A DNA stretch of 64,000 nucleotides from Pseudomaricurvus alkylphenolicus (GTDB lineage Bacteria; Pseudomonadota; Gammaproteobacteria; Pseudomonadales; Cellvibrionaceae). The stretch lies in NCBI RefSeq assembly GCF_011683955.1, contig NZ_JAAQPI010000004.1, positions 372,001 through 436,000 of the forward strand, in the 5' to 3' direction. Of this stretch, positions 1 to 8,810 are shown in pieces (positions within the stretch are counted from its first letter, which is position 1; each line of letters begins with the position of its first letter). The position numbers and the translations under genes are program-made. The notes beneath the pieces are model-generated. The model had not been told where the DNA came from. It worked only from the letters and a program-made list of their open reading frames with translations, and made no database searches.

Positions 1-487
1 GATTGTCGATATTGCTGTTCATATATTCCGCGTCGTGCTCGCACCCCGTAAACACAATATTGGAGTAGGTCAGCTGCTTGAGGTACGCAAACAGATCGTC
101 GGAGAACAAACCCTTATGAGAATTGGCACCGCCGACAATGATCACCACATCGATCAGCTCACCAGGTACAGAGTAATCTTCCAGGTCCTGATAGAGCACA
201 GTATCGATAATATTGATGCCCGAATTAAAGGCGATATTGGTCGCGTACTTCAGGGAGAAGGAGCGCGTTACTCCGATAATCAAGGTGCTCAATCCACCAT
301 TGGCGGATGAGCAAATATGCACGTCGTTTTTGTCGAAACGCTGAACGGTGTCACCGCACTTGTTCATCAGGTCGTCAAAGATATCACTGTTGAAGTCCCG
401 AAAGTGCTGTTCGAGACCTTCAGGGCTGGCGACCTTGAAATAGGTACTGCCGACATCAATCAGCAGTTTTTCATTGGCTTCGCTCAT
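1..487 (-). CDS. glmL: Glutamate mutase reactivase, MutL/GlmL family (partial)
   Basis: N-terminal 162 residues of a protein that runs off the left edge of the window. It opens with MSEANEKLLIDVGSTYFKVA, the phosphate-1 loop of the ASKHA ATPase fold, as in the MutL proteins encoded next to glutamate mutase. Family members are thought to reactivate or chaperone the B12-dependent mutase by exchanging damaged cobalamin. Its ATG overlaps the stop of the large mutase subunit (ATGA), so the two are translationally coupled. This MutL is unrelated to the mismatch-repair protein of the same name. The missing C-terminus prevents checking the rest of the ATPase motifs. Confidence 0.8.
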   Translation of the reverse strand, partial: MSEANEKLLIDVGSTYFKVASPEGLEQHFRDFNSDIFDDLMNKCGDTVQRFDKNDVHICSSANGGLSTLIIGVTRSFSLKYATNIAFNSGINIIDTVLYQDLEDYSVPGELIDVVIIVGGANSHKGLFSDDLFAYLKQLTYSNIVFTGCEHDAEYMNSNIDN

Positions 488-1848
488 TGCATGATACCTA
501 TGTCGTGAATGATGTCGTTGACGATACTGGTGGTATCTTTGGTCAGATCACACTGGGCGCGTTCGTACTCGTAGCACTTGTCCGGGATGGGCACGTTGCC
601 GCGCTCAATAATCCGAATATTCTTCTGGGCGTCACGAATAGTGATCATCTCGTTCTGGTTAATAATGTGCGGTGAGAAAGGCACATCAATCACGCCACTC
701 TTGATGCAGTTAAACACCTTGCGCCAGAGGGTATCGGCGGGGTCATTAAACACCGCTTCCATAATCGCCATGACTTCTTGGGTGAGAATTTCTTCCTCTT
801 CCTCATCCACCACGGTGGGCAGGCCATTAAGAATTCGCAGAGTGTACTGGGTATCGGCCACGGTCTTGGCGTTGGCTTCCTTGGTGGGAATGCCGGTGGC
901 TTCCTGGCGGGTCTTGGTAATGATTTTGTCCGCGCCGACCATAGAGGCAATCACGGTCGCCAGATTAATCAGCTGATCCGCGTAATCCATATTGGTGGGG
1001 AAGGCCCCCATCCACTGGTGGTACACCAGGTTGATGGTGGCATCGCCGCAACCGATTTCCTCGGCGTAGTGTTTGGCCAGCTTTTTGATCACCGCTCCAG
1101 TGACGATGTCCTGCATCATAGAGCCCTGCTGGGCAAAAGACACCGAGAAGGACTTAACGCCCTCTTCCAGGGACAGGAGCATTTCCAGCAGCTGGATCAC
1201 AATGGTGATGCAGGGCGGTACCAGGGTCGCTGTCAGCGGCCCAAAGGACTCACGATTGATGGGCTCATTCAGCTCGGAGTAGTTGGCGCAAACCCGCTCC
1301 ACGTACTTCCAATACAGGAAGGCCTTATCCAATGGGAAGTTCTTGGAATAGGGCAGCAGATAGGTAATGGGCCCGCCTTCGATCTCGAAGATACCGGAGG
1401 CGATGGCCGTCTCCACCAACAGGCGCGCATCGGGCGTACCGTGGCGCAGGCTCACCGGTTTGTCGAAGTTGGTGATCATATTGCGCGTGGTGCGATAGCC
1501 GTGAATGATAAGCGGATAGCCGTTAAGCATATCCTTGTCATTCTCTTCACTCAGGCGCAGCATCTTCTGGGCCGTGGCGTAGTCGTTAAGGCGGGTATTG
1601 GAGTCGATGGTCAGGGGCAGAACATCGACATTGGCCTTAACGAAGTATTCGTAGAGGGCAAACTGCTGCTGATAAGTCGGGAAGCCGCCACGGGGCTGAA
1701 CCAGCATCTTGTCCTTGTTTTTAAAGTGGTGGGAGATGAACAACTCCTTGCTGGCGTTGGTCACAAATTCCGCCACCTCGGCAAAATCAAAGGCGTCCAC
1801 AAACTCATTGCTGACGATGATATCCCGTTCTTCTTGCAGCAGGCTCAT
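484..1848 (-). CDS. glmE: Methylaspartate (glutamate) mutase large subunit, GlmE-like
   Basis: 454 residues, slightly shorter than the roughly 480-residue clostridial GlmE. The subunit binds L-glutamate in a TIM barrel and, with the B12-carrying small subunit, interconverts L-glutamate and (2S,3S)-3-methylaspartate by a radical mechanism. Visible family signatures are RGGFPTYQQQ near residue 53, HGYRTTR near 115, and RHGTPDARLL near 135; in the known enzyme arginines in these places clamp the substrate carboxylates. It overlaps both neighbours by 4 nt, giving the order small subunit, large subunit, reactivase. No methylaspartate ammonia-lyase is seen here; it may lie beyond the left edge, or the mutase may act on another substrate. 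Confidence 0.82.
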   Translation of the reverse strand: MSLLQEERDIIVSNEFVDAFDFAEVAEFVTNASKELFISHHFKNKDKMLVQPRGGFPTYQQQFALYEYFVKANVDVLPLTIDSNTRLNDYATAQKMLRLSEENDKDMLNGYPLIIHGYRTTRNMITNFDKPVSLRHGTPDARLLVETAIASGIFEIEGGPITYLLPYSKNFPLDKAFLYWKYVERVCANYSELNEPINRESFGPLTATLVPPCITIVIQLLEMLLSLEEGVKSFSVSFAQQGSMMQDIVTGAVIKKLAKHYAEEIGCGDATINLVYHQWMGAFPTNMDYADQLINLATVIASMVGADKIITKTRQEATGIPTKEANAKTVADTQYTLRILNGLPTVVDEEEEEILTQEVMAIMEAVFNDPADTLWRKVFNCIKSGVIDVPFSPHIINQNEMITIRDAQKNIRIIERGNVPIPDKCYEYERAQCDLTKDTTSIVNDIIHDIGIMQ

Positions 1849-2276
1849 GCGATCGCCTCCTCGGAAACCAGTCCGCGTGCTTCTAGCAGGTCCTGCAACA
1901 TGTCCAGCCCGGTGTTCAGGTCCATCTGGTGGCAGACGATATCGAAGCCGTAGTTTTTGTAGCGGGCCACAATGTCTTCGGCATTGCCGCTGCCAACGGT
2001 CAGATTGCCGCCGATCATCATAATCACGTCGTCCAGGCTTTTGTATTTGGACTTCAGCAGGCGCACTTCACGGCCCCAGCCTTCGGCCTCGCCGTTGAGG
2101 GAGGAAATCATCAGCACTTCGGCGCCGGTCTCAACCACGGCATCAAAGAATTCCTGCAGATGGGTGTTGACCCCCAGGTTATAGACGTCGTACCCCCTGG
2201 CACGAAGTGATAGATCGATCAGCCGGTTGGCGACCACGTGGATGTCGTTGCCAACCACGCCGGTTACTACTTTCAT
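1845..2276 (-). CDS. glmS: Glutamate mutase small, B12-binding subunit, GlmS-like
   Basis: 143 residues with the flavodoxin-like cobalamin-binding fold: GVVGNDIHVVANRLID near the N-terminus, SSLNGEAEGW in the middle and IGGNLTVG later (the GG nucleotide-loop contact). The cobalt-ligating motif of this family is normally DxHxxG; here it reads DIHVVA, so the histidine is kept but the glycine is alanine. This subunit carries adenosylcobalamin and pairs with the large subunit encoded directly downstream (ATGA overlap). First gene of the mutase operon. It should not be confused with glucosamine-6-phosphate synthase, which shares the symbol. Confidence 0.82.
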   Translation of the reverse strand: MKVVTGVVGNDIHVVANRLIDLSLRARGYDVYNLGVNTHLQEFFDAVVETGAEVLMISSLNGEAEGWGREVRLLKSKYKSLDDVIMMIGGNLTVGSGNAEDIVARYKNYGFDIVCHQMDLNTGLDMLQDLLEARGLVSEEAIA

Positions 2277-2500
2277 TTGGACTTGTACCCTACCCTTATC
2301 GGGATATTGAAATAGGCCTTTTCAGAGCCTATAGGAACGCGAGGCGGCATTCTGCCATGGTTTTTGCTTAAACTCTATCCTGAGGAGCCAAAATGCGGCC
2401 TAAGATGGCACCATAAATGCTTACATTTCAAATGGTTATGTCAAAACCCCGGTCGCTTTGCTAGAATCCCGCCACCATTACACCCCAGGGGGCTACTTGC
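2277..2500. other. Divergent intergenic region between glutamate mutase operon and rraA
   Basis: 224 bp separating two divergent genes, so it must hold both promoters. A short inverted repeat (ATAGGC at 2312-2317, GCCTAT at 2328-2333) lies in the mutase leader. I looked for a B12-riboswitch box in the leader of this cobalamin-dependent operon and saw none. The plus-strand end carries a good ribosome site (AGGGGG, about 8 nt before the rraA ATG). Confidence 0.4.
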
Positions 2501-2980
2501 ATGACTTTTTTCACCGCTGATATCTGTGATGAACACAGTGAAAAGACTTCGGTACTCGGGCCCGGCTACCAGAACTATGGCGGTGCCGAAAAGTGCCAGG
2601 GCGAAGTCGTTACCATTAAGCTGGATCGCAATAATTCCGACCTGATCACTCTGCTGAGAGATGAAGACGGCGCCGGCAAGGTGGTGGTTGTGGATGTGGA
2701 TCGCGAGTACTACGCGGTAGTGGGAGAGAACCTGATGAAGTTCGCCCATAAAAACAACTATGCGGGCATTGTGATTAACGGTTACGTTCGCGACACCTTC
2801 CAGATCAAGGACATCCCCGTAGCCCTGTACGCGCTGGGCACCTGCTCGCGCAAATATATCCCGGTTACCTCCGGTGAGCGTGATATATCTCTTACGTTTG
2901 GGGATATTGAGGTTAACAGTGGTGACTATCTGTACGCCGATATGGACGGTGTGATTGTCTGTCCTGAGAAGATCGTCTAA
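2501..2980 (+). CDS. rraA: RraA family protein (regulator of RNase E activity A)
   Basis: 159 residues, the usual size for RraA. The family binds the C-terminal scaffold of RNase E and dampens RNA decay; related members are HMG/oxaloacetate aldolases. Features that match RraA are the N-terminal TADICDEHSEK region, the GPGYQNYGG segment, VVVVDVDREYYAVVGENL, the GYVRDT loop near residue 93, and the C-terminal SGDYLYADMDGVIV. E. coli RraA has GAVRQ at the loop; the Arg-Asp pair here resembles the aldolase branch, so some enzymatic activity cannot be excluded. A strong Shine-Dalgarno (AGGGGG) supports the start. Monocistronic, convergent with the aminotransferase. Confidence 0.85.
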   Translation: MTFFTADICDEHSEKTSVLGPGYQNYGGAEKCQGEVVTIKLDRNNSDLITLLRDEDGAGKVVVVDVDREYYAVVGENLMKFAHKNNYAGIVINGYVRDTFQIKDIPVALYALGTCSRKYIPVTSGERDISLTFGDIEVNSGDYLYADMDGVIVCPEKIV

Positions 2981-3001
2981 ACCCGGTCGCCCTCAGAGCG
3001 G

Positions 3002-3033
3002 GCTGCTACAGAGTTTCCTTCACCTGTAGCAGC
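3002..3033. terminator. Stem-loop between convergent rraA and aminotransferase
   Basis: Perfect 10-bp inverted repeat GCTGCTACAG / CTGTAGCAGC (3002-3011 and 3024-3033) with a 12-nt loop in the 79-bp gap between two convergent stop codons. Its position suits a bidirectional terminator, but there is no clear U-tract on either side, so Rho help or another role is possible. Confidence 0.55.
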
Positions 3034-3059
3034 GCGACCCGCCGATCCTCAGAATCTAT

Positions 3060-4247
3060 TCAGAGCACCTTGGCAATAGACTGAGCCAGGTAATCCACAT
3101 TGCTCGGCGCAATAGCTGCAATGCTGATGCGGCTGGAACCCACCACATAGATGCTGAACTCATCCTGCAGGCGCTGCACCTGATCCTTGTCGATGCCCAG
3201 GAATGAGAACATACCCTTCTGGCGGGTAATAAAGCTGAAGTCACGGGTCACACCGTTCTCAACCAACTTGTCCACCAGCAGCTGACGCATACCGCCGATG
3301 CGGTCACGCATTTCCTTCAGCTCGCCGTGCCACTGGGTGGTCAGCTCTTCCGAGCCCAGAACGGTCTCCACAATGGCCGCGCCGTGGGCAGGAGGCATGG
3401 AGTAGTTAGTACGCACCACCGGCATCAACACGGAGTTGATGATATCCGCTTGCTCGGCACTCTTACCGATCACGGAACAAGCACCAATCCTGTCACGATA
3501 CAGACCGAAATTCTTGGAACAGGAGCTGCAGAGAATCATTTCGTCCACAACGTCGGCCATCAGGCGCACGCCATAGGCGTCTTCTTCCAGACCGTCACCA
3601 AAGCCCTGGTAAGCCATATCCACAACCGGGAAGAAGCCCACATCGCGAGCCAGCTCAGCCACTTCCTGCCACTGCTCGCGGCTCAAATCCATACCGCTGG
3701 GGTTGTGGCAGCAGGCGTGGATCAGCACTGCGTCATCAGCAGGGACCTGCTTCAGAGCCTCAACCATGGCGTCGAAGTCCAGGCACTTGTTCTCGTAGTC
3801 GTAGTAGGGGTAGGTCTTTACATTCAGGCCCGCAGCAGTGAAAACACCCTGATGATTGGCCCAGGTGGGGTTACTGACCCAAATGGTGGCCCCGGGCTTG
3901 GTAGTGCGTATCAACTCACCGGCAATGCGCAGAGAGCCAGTACCGCCGGGGGTAGAGATGGTACGGATGCGGTTTTCGGCAATGACACGGTGCTCACCCA
4001 GATTCAGGGCGGTAATACGCTCATTGAACAGGGCGGAGCCGGCAGAGTTAATGTAGGCTTTGGAGTTTTCCTGATCAACGCGGAACTGCTCCGCGGCCTT
4101 AACACACTCCAGAACCGGAGTATTGCCGGCCTCATCCTTATAGATACCCGGACCAAGATCGATCTTGTTCGGGTTGCTGTCCGCCTTGAACTTAACGGTC
4201 AGGCCCAGGATCGGATCGGCCGGGCGCATCTCTAACTCTGAAAACAT
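3060..4247 (-). CDS. Aromatic amino acid / aspartate aminotransferase (class I)
   Basis: 395 residues, the size of AspC and TyrB. It transfers amino groups between aspartate or aromatic amino acids and 2-oxoglutarate with PLP. Family motifs are NPTWANHQGVF, HACCHNPSGMD, the PLP-lysine segment SSCSKNFGLYRDRIG, and the C-terminal carboxylate-binding arginine in GSSRISIAAI. An in-frame GTG lies four codons upstream (4259), but AAGGTGG sits 8 nt before the ATG at 4247, so that ATG was chosen. Transcribed alone. Whether the main substrate is aspartate or tyrosine/phenylalanine cannot be decided from motifs. Confidence 0.9.
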   Translation of the reverse strand: MFSELEMRPADPILGLTVKFKADSNPNKIDLGPGIYKDEAGNTPVLECVKAAEQFRVDQENSKAYINSAGSALFNERITALNLGEHRVIAENRIRTISTPGGTGSLRIAGELIRTTKPGATIWVSNPTWANHQGVFTAAGLNVKTYPYYDYENKCLDFDAMVEALKQVPADDAVLIHACCHNPSGMDLSREQWQEVAELARDVGFFPVVDMAYQGFGDGLEEDAYGVRLMADVVDEMILCSSCSKNFGLYRDRIGACSVIGKSAEQADIINSVLMPVVRTNYSMPPAHGAAIVETVLGSEELTTQWHGELKEMRDRIGGMRQLLVDKLVENGVTRDFSFITRQKGMFSFLGIDKDQVQRLQDEFSIYVVGSSRISIAAIAPSNVDYLAQSIAKVL

Positions 4248-4309
4248 AGTACTGTCCACCTTGCTGCTGTACAGCCAGCCCCCCGAATTGCTTGAGATGG
4301 AGAGGAGCT

Positions 4310-4356
4310 GCCCCTTGAAAAGGGGCGATTATACAGGATTCGCGGGGTGGGTCATT
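4310..4356 (-). promoter_or_regulatory. Probable promoter and leader hairpin of the aminotransferase gene
   Basis: On the minus strand a perfect TATAAT box lies at 4328-4333 with a weak -35 candidate (ATGACC) 16 bp upstream. Just downstream, GCCCCTT-gaa-AAGGGGC (4310-4326) forms a 7-bp hairpin at the expected transcript start, which could stabilise the 5' end. Confidence 0.45.
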
Positions 4357-4466
4357 AACCAGCAGCGTCTGAGCTTGCCTCCTGAAACACCTTCACCCCT
4401 GCATCCATGGACCAGTTGGTTCGCTGGCTCCGCAATCCCTGGGATTTTGCCGGTAGTTGCGTAAAT

Positions 4467-5363
4467 TCAGGCAGGGATTGGTTTTAGCCCACCACCCGTC
4501 AATTCATATATCGGAGCACCCTTGGCCCTCATAATCGGTTCAATTTCCTCAAACAACGCCTTGTACTTGTAGAAAGGCACCTTGGGAAACAGGTGATGGA
4601 TGGAGTGATAGTTTTGAAACAACCAGCACCAGGTAAGCAGATTATTGGCTGGACCACGTAGGACGATCGTTGAGGTATCCAGATATCGCTCCACAGCCGT
4701 ATGGGGACGATGCACGATATACGCGAACAGATAGATCAAGGCGATCAGCCCCAGCAGGCTGCCAACCACAAACATCAGCACACCTTCCATCCAGTAGCCC
4801 TGGGCCATAAAAGCGATTCTGGCCGCCCATGCCAAAACGGTTTCCGTCGCCATCACGGATTTCTCTCTTGCGCTTGCCCTGTGCCATTGATGTTTGAGGT
4901 AGTAACCGTATTGACCGCTGAGCAAACGGAAGGCCGAACGAACGGCGTGCAGGGGTGAACGCCCCATGTCACCAATTTGAAAATCCGGGTCCAGCTCCGC
5001 ATGGTTGGTATGACGGTGATGGGCAATATGCTCGTAGCGGTGTCCGGAGAAGGGAAACCCCAGAATAAAACCCATGCTGTAGCCCAATAGATTCTGCAGC
5101 CACAGCAGTGATCTGTGCCTGCCGACAATGGCGCCATGTACTGCATCATGCATAACGGTGTAGGACGCGTAGGTCACCAGCGCTATCACAATCACGGCCA
5201 GCCACAATGATATCAGTCCCTGTACGACCATGAGCGGCGCGGAGACAAAACCGGCAATGCAAGATACGCCTAACAATATCGTGGGCCATGCCAGACTACC
5301 CATTTGTTGAGTCGCGGCCTTAAGTGCACGGTGGTCGGGGCTTGGGGTTTGCATTTTGCTCAT
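4467..5363 (-). CDS. Membrane fatty acid desaturase / hydroxylase family protein
   Basis: 298 residues from the ATG at 5363, which follows GAGGATAGAGAG; an upstream in-frame ATG (5471) has a low-complexity lead-in and is less likely. Three histidine boxes of the di-iron membrane desaturase superfamily are present: HDAVH at 72-76, HRYEHIAHHRH at 108-118 and HSIHH at 253-257. Hydrophobic stretches at about 28-66 and 88-106 and a second pair near 190-225 fit four transmembrane helices with the boxes on the cytoplasmic face. It could desaturate fatty acids or hydroxylate a carotenoid or other lipid. It is divergent from an AraC/OruR-type regulator that may control it. Confidence 0.82.
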   Translation of the reverse strand: MSKMQTPSPDHRALKAATQQMGSLAWPTILLGVSCIAGFVSAPLMVVQGLISLWLAVIVIALVTYASYTVMHDAVHGAIVGRHRSLLWLQNLLGYSMGFILGFPFSGHRYEHIAHHRHTNHAELDPDFQIGDMGRSPLHAVRSAFRLLSGQYGYYLKHQWHRASAREKSVMATETVLAWAARIAFMAQGYWMEGVLMFVVGSLLGLIALIYLFAYIVHRPHTAVERYLDTSTIVLRGPANNLLTWCWLFQNYHSIHHLFPKVPFYKYKALFEEIEPIMRAKGAPIYELTGGGLKPIPA

Positions 5364-5497
5364 CTCTCTATCCTCAGTGGAAGCCAAAGTGGCTTGGTCA
5401 CTGCCAGATTGAAGGATTTGAGAGAGAGATGAGAGTGTAATAGTCGCCAATATAGTGTCATTATACGCCATAGTTAATCTTTCTGACGAACAAAGCC

Positions 5498-6505
5498 ATG
5501 AACACTATAGGTCCCGCGTACGCCCTGATCGTACTTCAAGAGGTGTCAGCCCGAGGGCTGTCTGAGGCGGCGCTGTTTGAAAATACAGCGCTGAGCAAGG
5601 GTGTTTTGGAAGCCGGTGAGAACATTGCCATGAACGATTTTCTTCAGCTGCTGATCAACGCCGATGCCATGATTCAAGACACACCCATGGGAATCATTAT
5701 TGGTCGCCGCAGCAATATCCTGGTACTCGGGCAAGCGGGGATTGCTGCAGCCAGCTCTCCAAACCTGCGGCAGGGATTACAATCGCTGGAGTCCTACAGT
5801 CGCTTGCACGTTTCCTACTTGCACATAGCCGTCAGCACCAGTTTTAAAGGGATGACGTTGGCGATCAGCTTTTCACAGGATGTCGGGGTGACCGAACGAT
5901 TTCATATTGAAACCGCTTTCATGCTGTTTCAGAATTTCGTGGAAACCGTGGTCGGAGAAGCCGTACTTGATGCCCGATATTATGTGCCCTACCCAAGACC
6001 GGACAATGCCGACGACTATGGGCAGTTTATCCATGGTGACATGACCTTTGACCACACTGAAACATTGATTCAGATACCCAGGCGGGTTCTGGACCAGGCG
6101 TCACCGTTTTATGACAAGGACGCATGGCAACAAAGTCAGCGGCGACTGTCTGAACGCATTAAAACCATCACCTCGGAATCTTCTGGCAGCGCTCCCTACA
6201 GCCTCCATGTGCAAGCGCTACTGCAGGCGCAAGAGCCGCCGCTGCCGACACTGAGTCAGATCGCTGATCAACTTCACCTTTCGGAGCGAACACTCAACCG
6301 ACGTTTACAGGAAGAGAAAACCAATTTTAGAGAGATTAAGTCGTCCATAACCCACAAATGGGCCAGGCAATATCTTCTCGACAGCCAGCTGAGTGTTGAT
6401 GCGATCGCAACCGCATTGGGATATCAGGACACGGCCAACTTCAGGCGAGCATTCCGCAACAAGGAAGCCTGCTCGCCGGTTGAGTATCGAAATCAGCGAG
6501 GCTGA
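5498..6505 (+). CDS. AraC family transcriptional regulator (OruR-type sensor domain)
   Basis: 335 residues. The N-terminal about 200 residues resemble the arabinose-binding-like sensor domain of OruR/ArgR-type AraC regulators; the C-terminal 100 residues hold two helix-turn-helix units, the first around LSQIADQLHLSERTLNRRL and the second around VDAIATALGYQDTANFRRAF. It is encoded back to back with the desaturase across about 130 bp, a common arrangement for a local activator. Its 3' end overlaps the convergent nitronate monooxygenase gene by 13 nt. The effector is unknown; a fatty acid or amino acid would be typical of the family. Confidence 0.88.
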   Translation: MNTIGPAYALIVLQEVSARGLSEAALFENTALSKGVLEAGENIAMNDFLQLLINADAMIQDTPMGIIIGRRSNILVLGQAGIAAASSPNLRQGLQSLESYSRLHVSYLHIAVSTSFKGMTLAISFSQDVGVTERFHIETAFMLFQNFVETVVGEAVLDARYYVPYPRPDNADDYGQFIHGDMTFDHTETLIQIPRRVLDQASPFYDKDAWQQSQRRLSERIKTITSESSGSAPYSLHVQALLQAQEPPLPTLSQIADQLHLSERTLNRRLQEEKTNFREIKSSITHKWARQYLLDSQLSVDAIATALGYQDTANFRRAFRNKEACSPVEYRNQRG

Positions 6506-7470
6506 TACTGTGCGGATAAACGCTGGTAAGCCGCATCGTACTGCTTGGCAAAACCCTGAATCAGTTCGGCTGCCGGCAGACGCGCCTTAATGGCACCAAT
6601 ACCCTGGCCGCAGCCCCAGATGTCTTTCCAGGCTTTGCTGTCGGTATTACCGCCGGAACCAAAATTCATCTTTGACGGATCACTTTCCGGCAGGTTATCC
6701 GGGTCCATACCGGCGCTGATAATAGAGGGCTTCAAGTAATTGCCGTGTACGCCGGTAAACAGGTTGGTGTACACAATGTCTTTGGCGTTGTAGTCAACGA
6801 TCGCTTGCTTGTATCCGTCCGCTGCACGCGCTTCTTCGCAGGAGATAAAGGCGGAGCCGATATAGCCAAGATCCGCCCCCATGGCTTGCGCCGCCAGGAT
6901 CGAATCACCACTGGCGATGGAACCGGATAACAACAGCGGCCCTTCAAACCATTCACGGATTTCCTGGATCAGTGCCAGGGGGGATTGGGTACCCGCATGA
7001 CCACCCGCTCCTGCCGCGACGGCAATGAGGCCATCAGCGCCTTTTTCGACGGCTTTCTTGGCGAACGTGTTGTCAATGATATCGTGCAGCACAATTCCGC
7101 CATAGGAATGAATCGCTTCGTTCACCTCTGGGCGCGCTCCCAACGAAGTGATAATCACTGGCACTTTGTACTGCACACACAACGCCAGGTCTTCATCCAG
7201 GCGGTTGTTGGAACGGTGAACAATCAAGTTGACCGCAAAAGGCGCCGCCGGGCTGTTGGGATTGGCCTCATTGTGGGCATCCAGAGCCTCTGTAATCTGC
7301 TGCAGCCATTTCTCGAACTCACCCTCTCCCCTTGCATTGAGCGAGGGAAAAGATCCTACGACCCCGGCCTTACACTGGGCAATCACAAGTTCAGGCCCGG
7401 AAATGATAAACAGGGGAGCCGCCACTGCGGGTACGGACAAGCGTCCTTTAAGGATATCTGGAAGAGCCAT
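6493..7470 (-). CDS. Nitronate monooxygenase family flavoprotein (NPD-like)
   Basis: 325 residues of the FMN-dependent TIM-barrel family once called 2-nitropropane dioxygenase. It begins with the typical LPDILKGRLSVPAVAAPLF, and carries the GAGGHAG loop near residue 155 that holds the probable active-site histidine, then LLLSGSIASGDSILAAQAMGA and YIGSAF for FMN phosphate binding. The family oxidises propionate-3-nitronate and other alkyl nitronates; some members are enoyl reductases. It lies between two AraC genes; the second AraC gene starts 158 bp away on the opposite strand and could regulate it. Confidence 0.85.
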   Translation of the reverse strand: MALPDILKGRLSVPAVAAPLFIISGPELVIAQCKAGVVGSFPSLNARGEGEFEKWLQQITEALDAHNEANPNSPAAPFAVNLIVHRSNNRLDEDLALCVQYKVPVIITSLGARPEVNEAIHSYGGIVLHDIIDNTFAKKAVEKGADGLIAVAAGAGGHAGTQSPLALIQEIREWFEGPLLLSGSIASGDSILAAQAMGADLGYIGSAFISCEEARAADGYKQAIVDYNAKDIVYTNLFTGVHGNYLKPSIISAGMDPDNLPESDPSKMNFGSGGNTDSKAWKDIWGCGQGIGAIKARLPAAELIQGFAKQYDAAYQRLSAQYQPR

Positions 7471-7627
7471 TGCGTTATCTCATCACTGGTTGATTTACGC
7501 TCATTATGAAAGCTGCGGGTTCTTGTCGGAATGACCACCGAAAACAGAATAGTTGATACTTTACAACACCCCAGATTGGCGACAGACTATTGATCATAGG
7601 CCATTGACCTGACAGCAGAATGGAAAA

Positions 7628-8644
7628 ATGAGAAAAATCTCCTCAAATAGAGTGTCTCTCAGTATACAATTGGTGCAGGGAACAATATCCAAGGTCGAGT
7701 TAAATAATCAAGAAGTTGATACTTTACTGCGGCAATGTCATATCCCGCCGACACTGCTGAATGAACCCCAGGCGCGCGTCTCTCTGGCGCAATTCGGGCA
7801 GCTCCTTTCCCGCTTGATGAATGCCTGCAACGACGAACTGCTGGGCCATGGTTCTGTGCCGGTCCCGGTAGGCAACCTGTCGATTTTGAGCCACTACCTG
7901 ATCGCGGCGGGCACTATGGGTCAGGCGCTGCATCGGCTGGTTCGCTACAACGAAATACAGCACAGCGGCTATAAACTGCGTCCAGAGCTGGGCGAAGAGC
8001 TGATCTCCATTGATATCGACACCTCCGCCAGTACGCGCTCATCAGACAACTACCTGATGGAATTTGCCTTCTGGTCCATTCACCGCATGCTTTGCTGGCT
8101 CAGCAAGGAGATTTTTCCCATCCATCATCTGTACTTCCCCTTTGAAGAACCCAGCTACAGCAGAGATTATCGGCTGATGTTTTACGGGGCGCCCGTGTCC
8201 TTTAATAATCGGTTCGGCCGGATCACCTTTGCCAAAGAGCTGCTGCAAAAACCTGTGGTGCAAGATATGGTGGGGCTCAAAGCCCTGCTTGACGAGCCCT
8301 TCCGCTACCTGTTGGCGCTGAATTTTACCGGTGACAGCTGGGCTTCGCGAGTAGCGGACTATATTCGTCCCAGCCTTAACCATCTGCCCACTCTGCCTGA
8401 ACTGGCCGAAGCACTGAAGATTGCCCCCTACACCCTGCAGAGGCGCCTGTCGGATGAAGGGGTGAGTTATTTGATGATCAAAAACCAAGTGAAGCGTGAC
8501 AGGGCTATTGAATTGTTGGTTCACTCCGAGATGTCCATCGAAGATATCAGTGCGGAGCTGGGATTTTCGGAAACCAGTCCCTTTACCCGCACCTTTAAAG
8601 GCTGGACAGGGCTGCCGCCAAGCGCTTATCGGAGACGCCTGTAA
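7628..8644 (+). CDS. AraC family transcriptional regulator (second copy)
   Basis: 338 residues with the same architecture as the regulator at 5.5 kb but clearly diverged from it: an OruR-like N-terminal sensor half and a C-terminal double helix-turn-helix (LPELAEALKIAPYTLQRRL and IEDISAELGFSETSPFTRTF). It is divergent from the nitronate monooxygenase gene and is followed by the acetolactate synthase gene after 166 bp; either could be its target. A run of A-rich codons at the very start (MRKISSNRVS) gives no strong ribosome site. Confidence 0.87.
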   Translation: MRKISSNRVSLSIQLVQGTISKVELNNQEVDTLLRQCHIPPTLLNEPQARVSLAQFGQLLSRLMNACNDELLGHGSVPVPVGNLSILSHYLIAAGTMGQALHRLVRYNEIQHSGYKLRPELGEELISIDIDTSASTRSSDNYLMEFAFWSIHRMLCWLSKEIFPIHHLYFPFEEPSYSRDYRLMFYGAPVSFNNRFGRITFAKELLQKPVVQDMVGLKALLDEPFRYLLALNFTGDSWASRVADYIRPSLNHLPTLPELAEALKIAPYTLQRRLSDEGVSYLMIKNQVKRDRAIELLVHSEMSIEDISAELGFSETSPFTRTFKGWTGLPPSAYRRRL

Positions 8645-8684
8645 CCCATTAATGCCAACACACCCTCCTTCGATATACTCGAAT

Positions 8685-8742
8685 TCTGCCAATTAAGTAT
8701 ATTTTATACCCAGTTAAGACCTTACAGCGTATTATTGGCAGA
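8685..8742. promoter_or_regulatory. Widely spaced inverted repeat upstream of acetolactate synthase
   Basis: TCTGCCAAT at 8685-8693 and ATTGGCAGA at 8734-8742 are perfect 9-bp inverted arms with an AT-rich 40-bp centre that could hold a promoter. The spacing fits a dimeric regulator binding two half-sites or a small loop. The 8645-8810 gap otherwise shows nothing recognisable. Confidence 0.3.
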
Positions 8743-8810
8743 GTCTATGCCGTCCGATTCTTCTAATCTATTTGGGAAATCACACCTTCTCCAAATAAAT
8801 CGGGTGCCAC

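Noticed and set aside
778-1953. 391-codon open frame antisense to the glutamate mutase genes
   Set aside because: It mirrors the codon pattern of the well-supported minus-strand genes, spans two of them and has no recognisable protein features.
2277-2400. Cobalamin riboswitch ahead of the glutamate mutase operon
   Set aside because: No B12-box-like sequence or matching set of stems was visible in the leader.
3327-4235. 302-codon plus-strand open frame opposite the aminotransferase
   Set aside because: Fully inside a gene with clear PLP motifs; no ribosome site or domain of its own.
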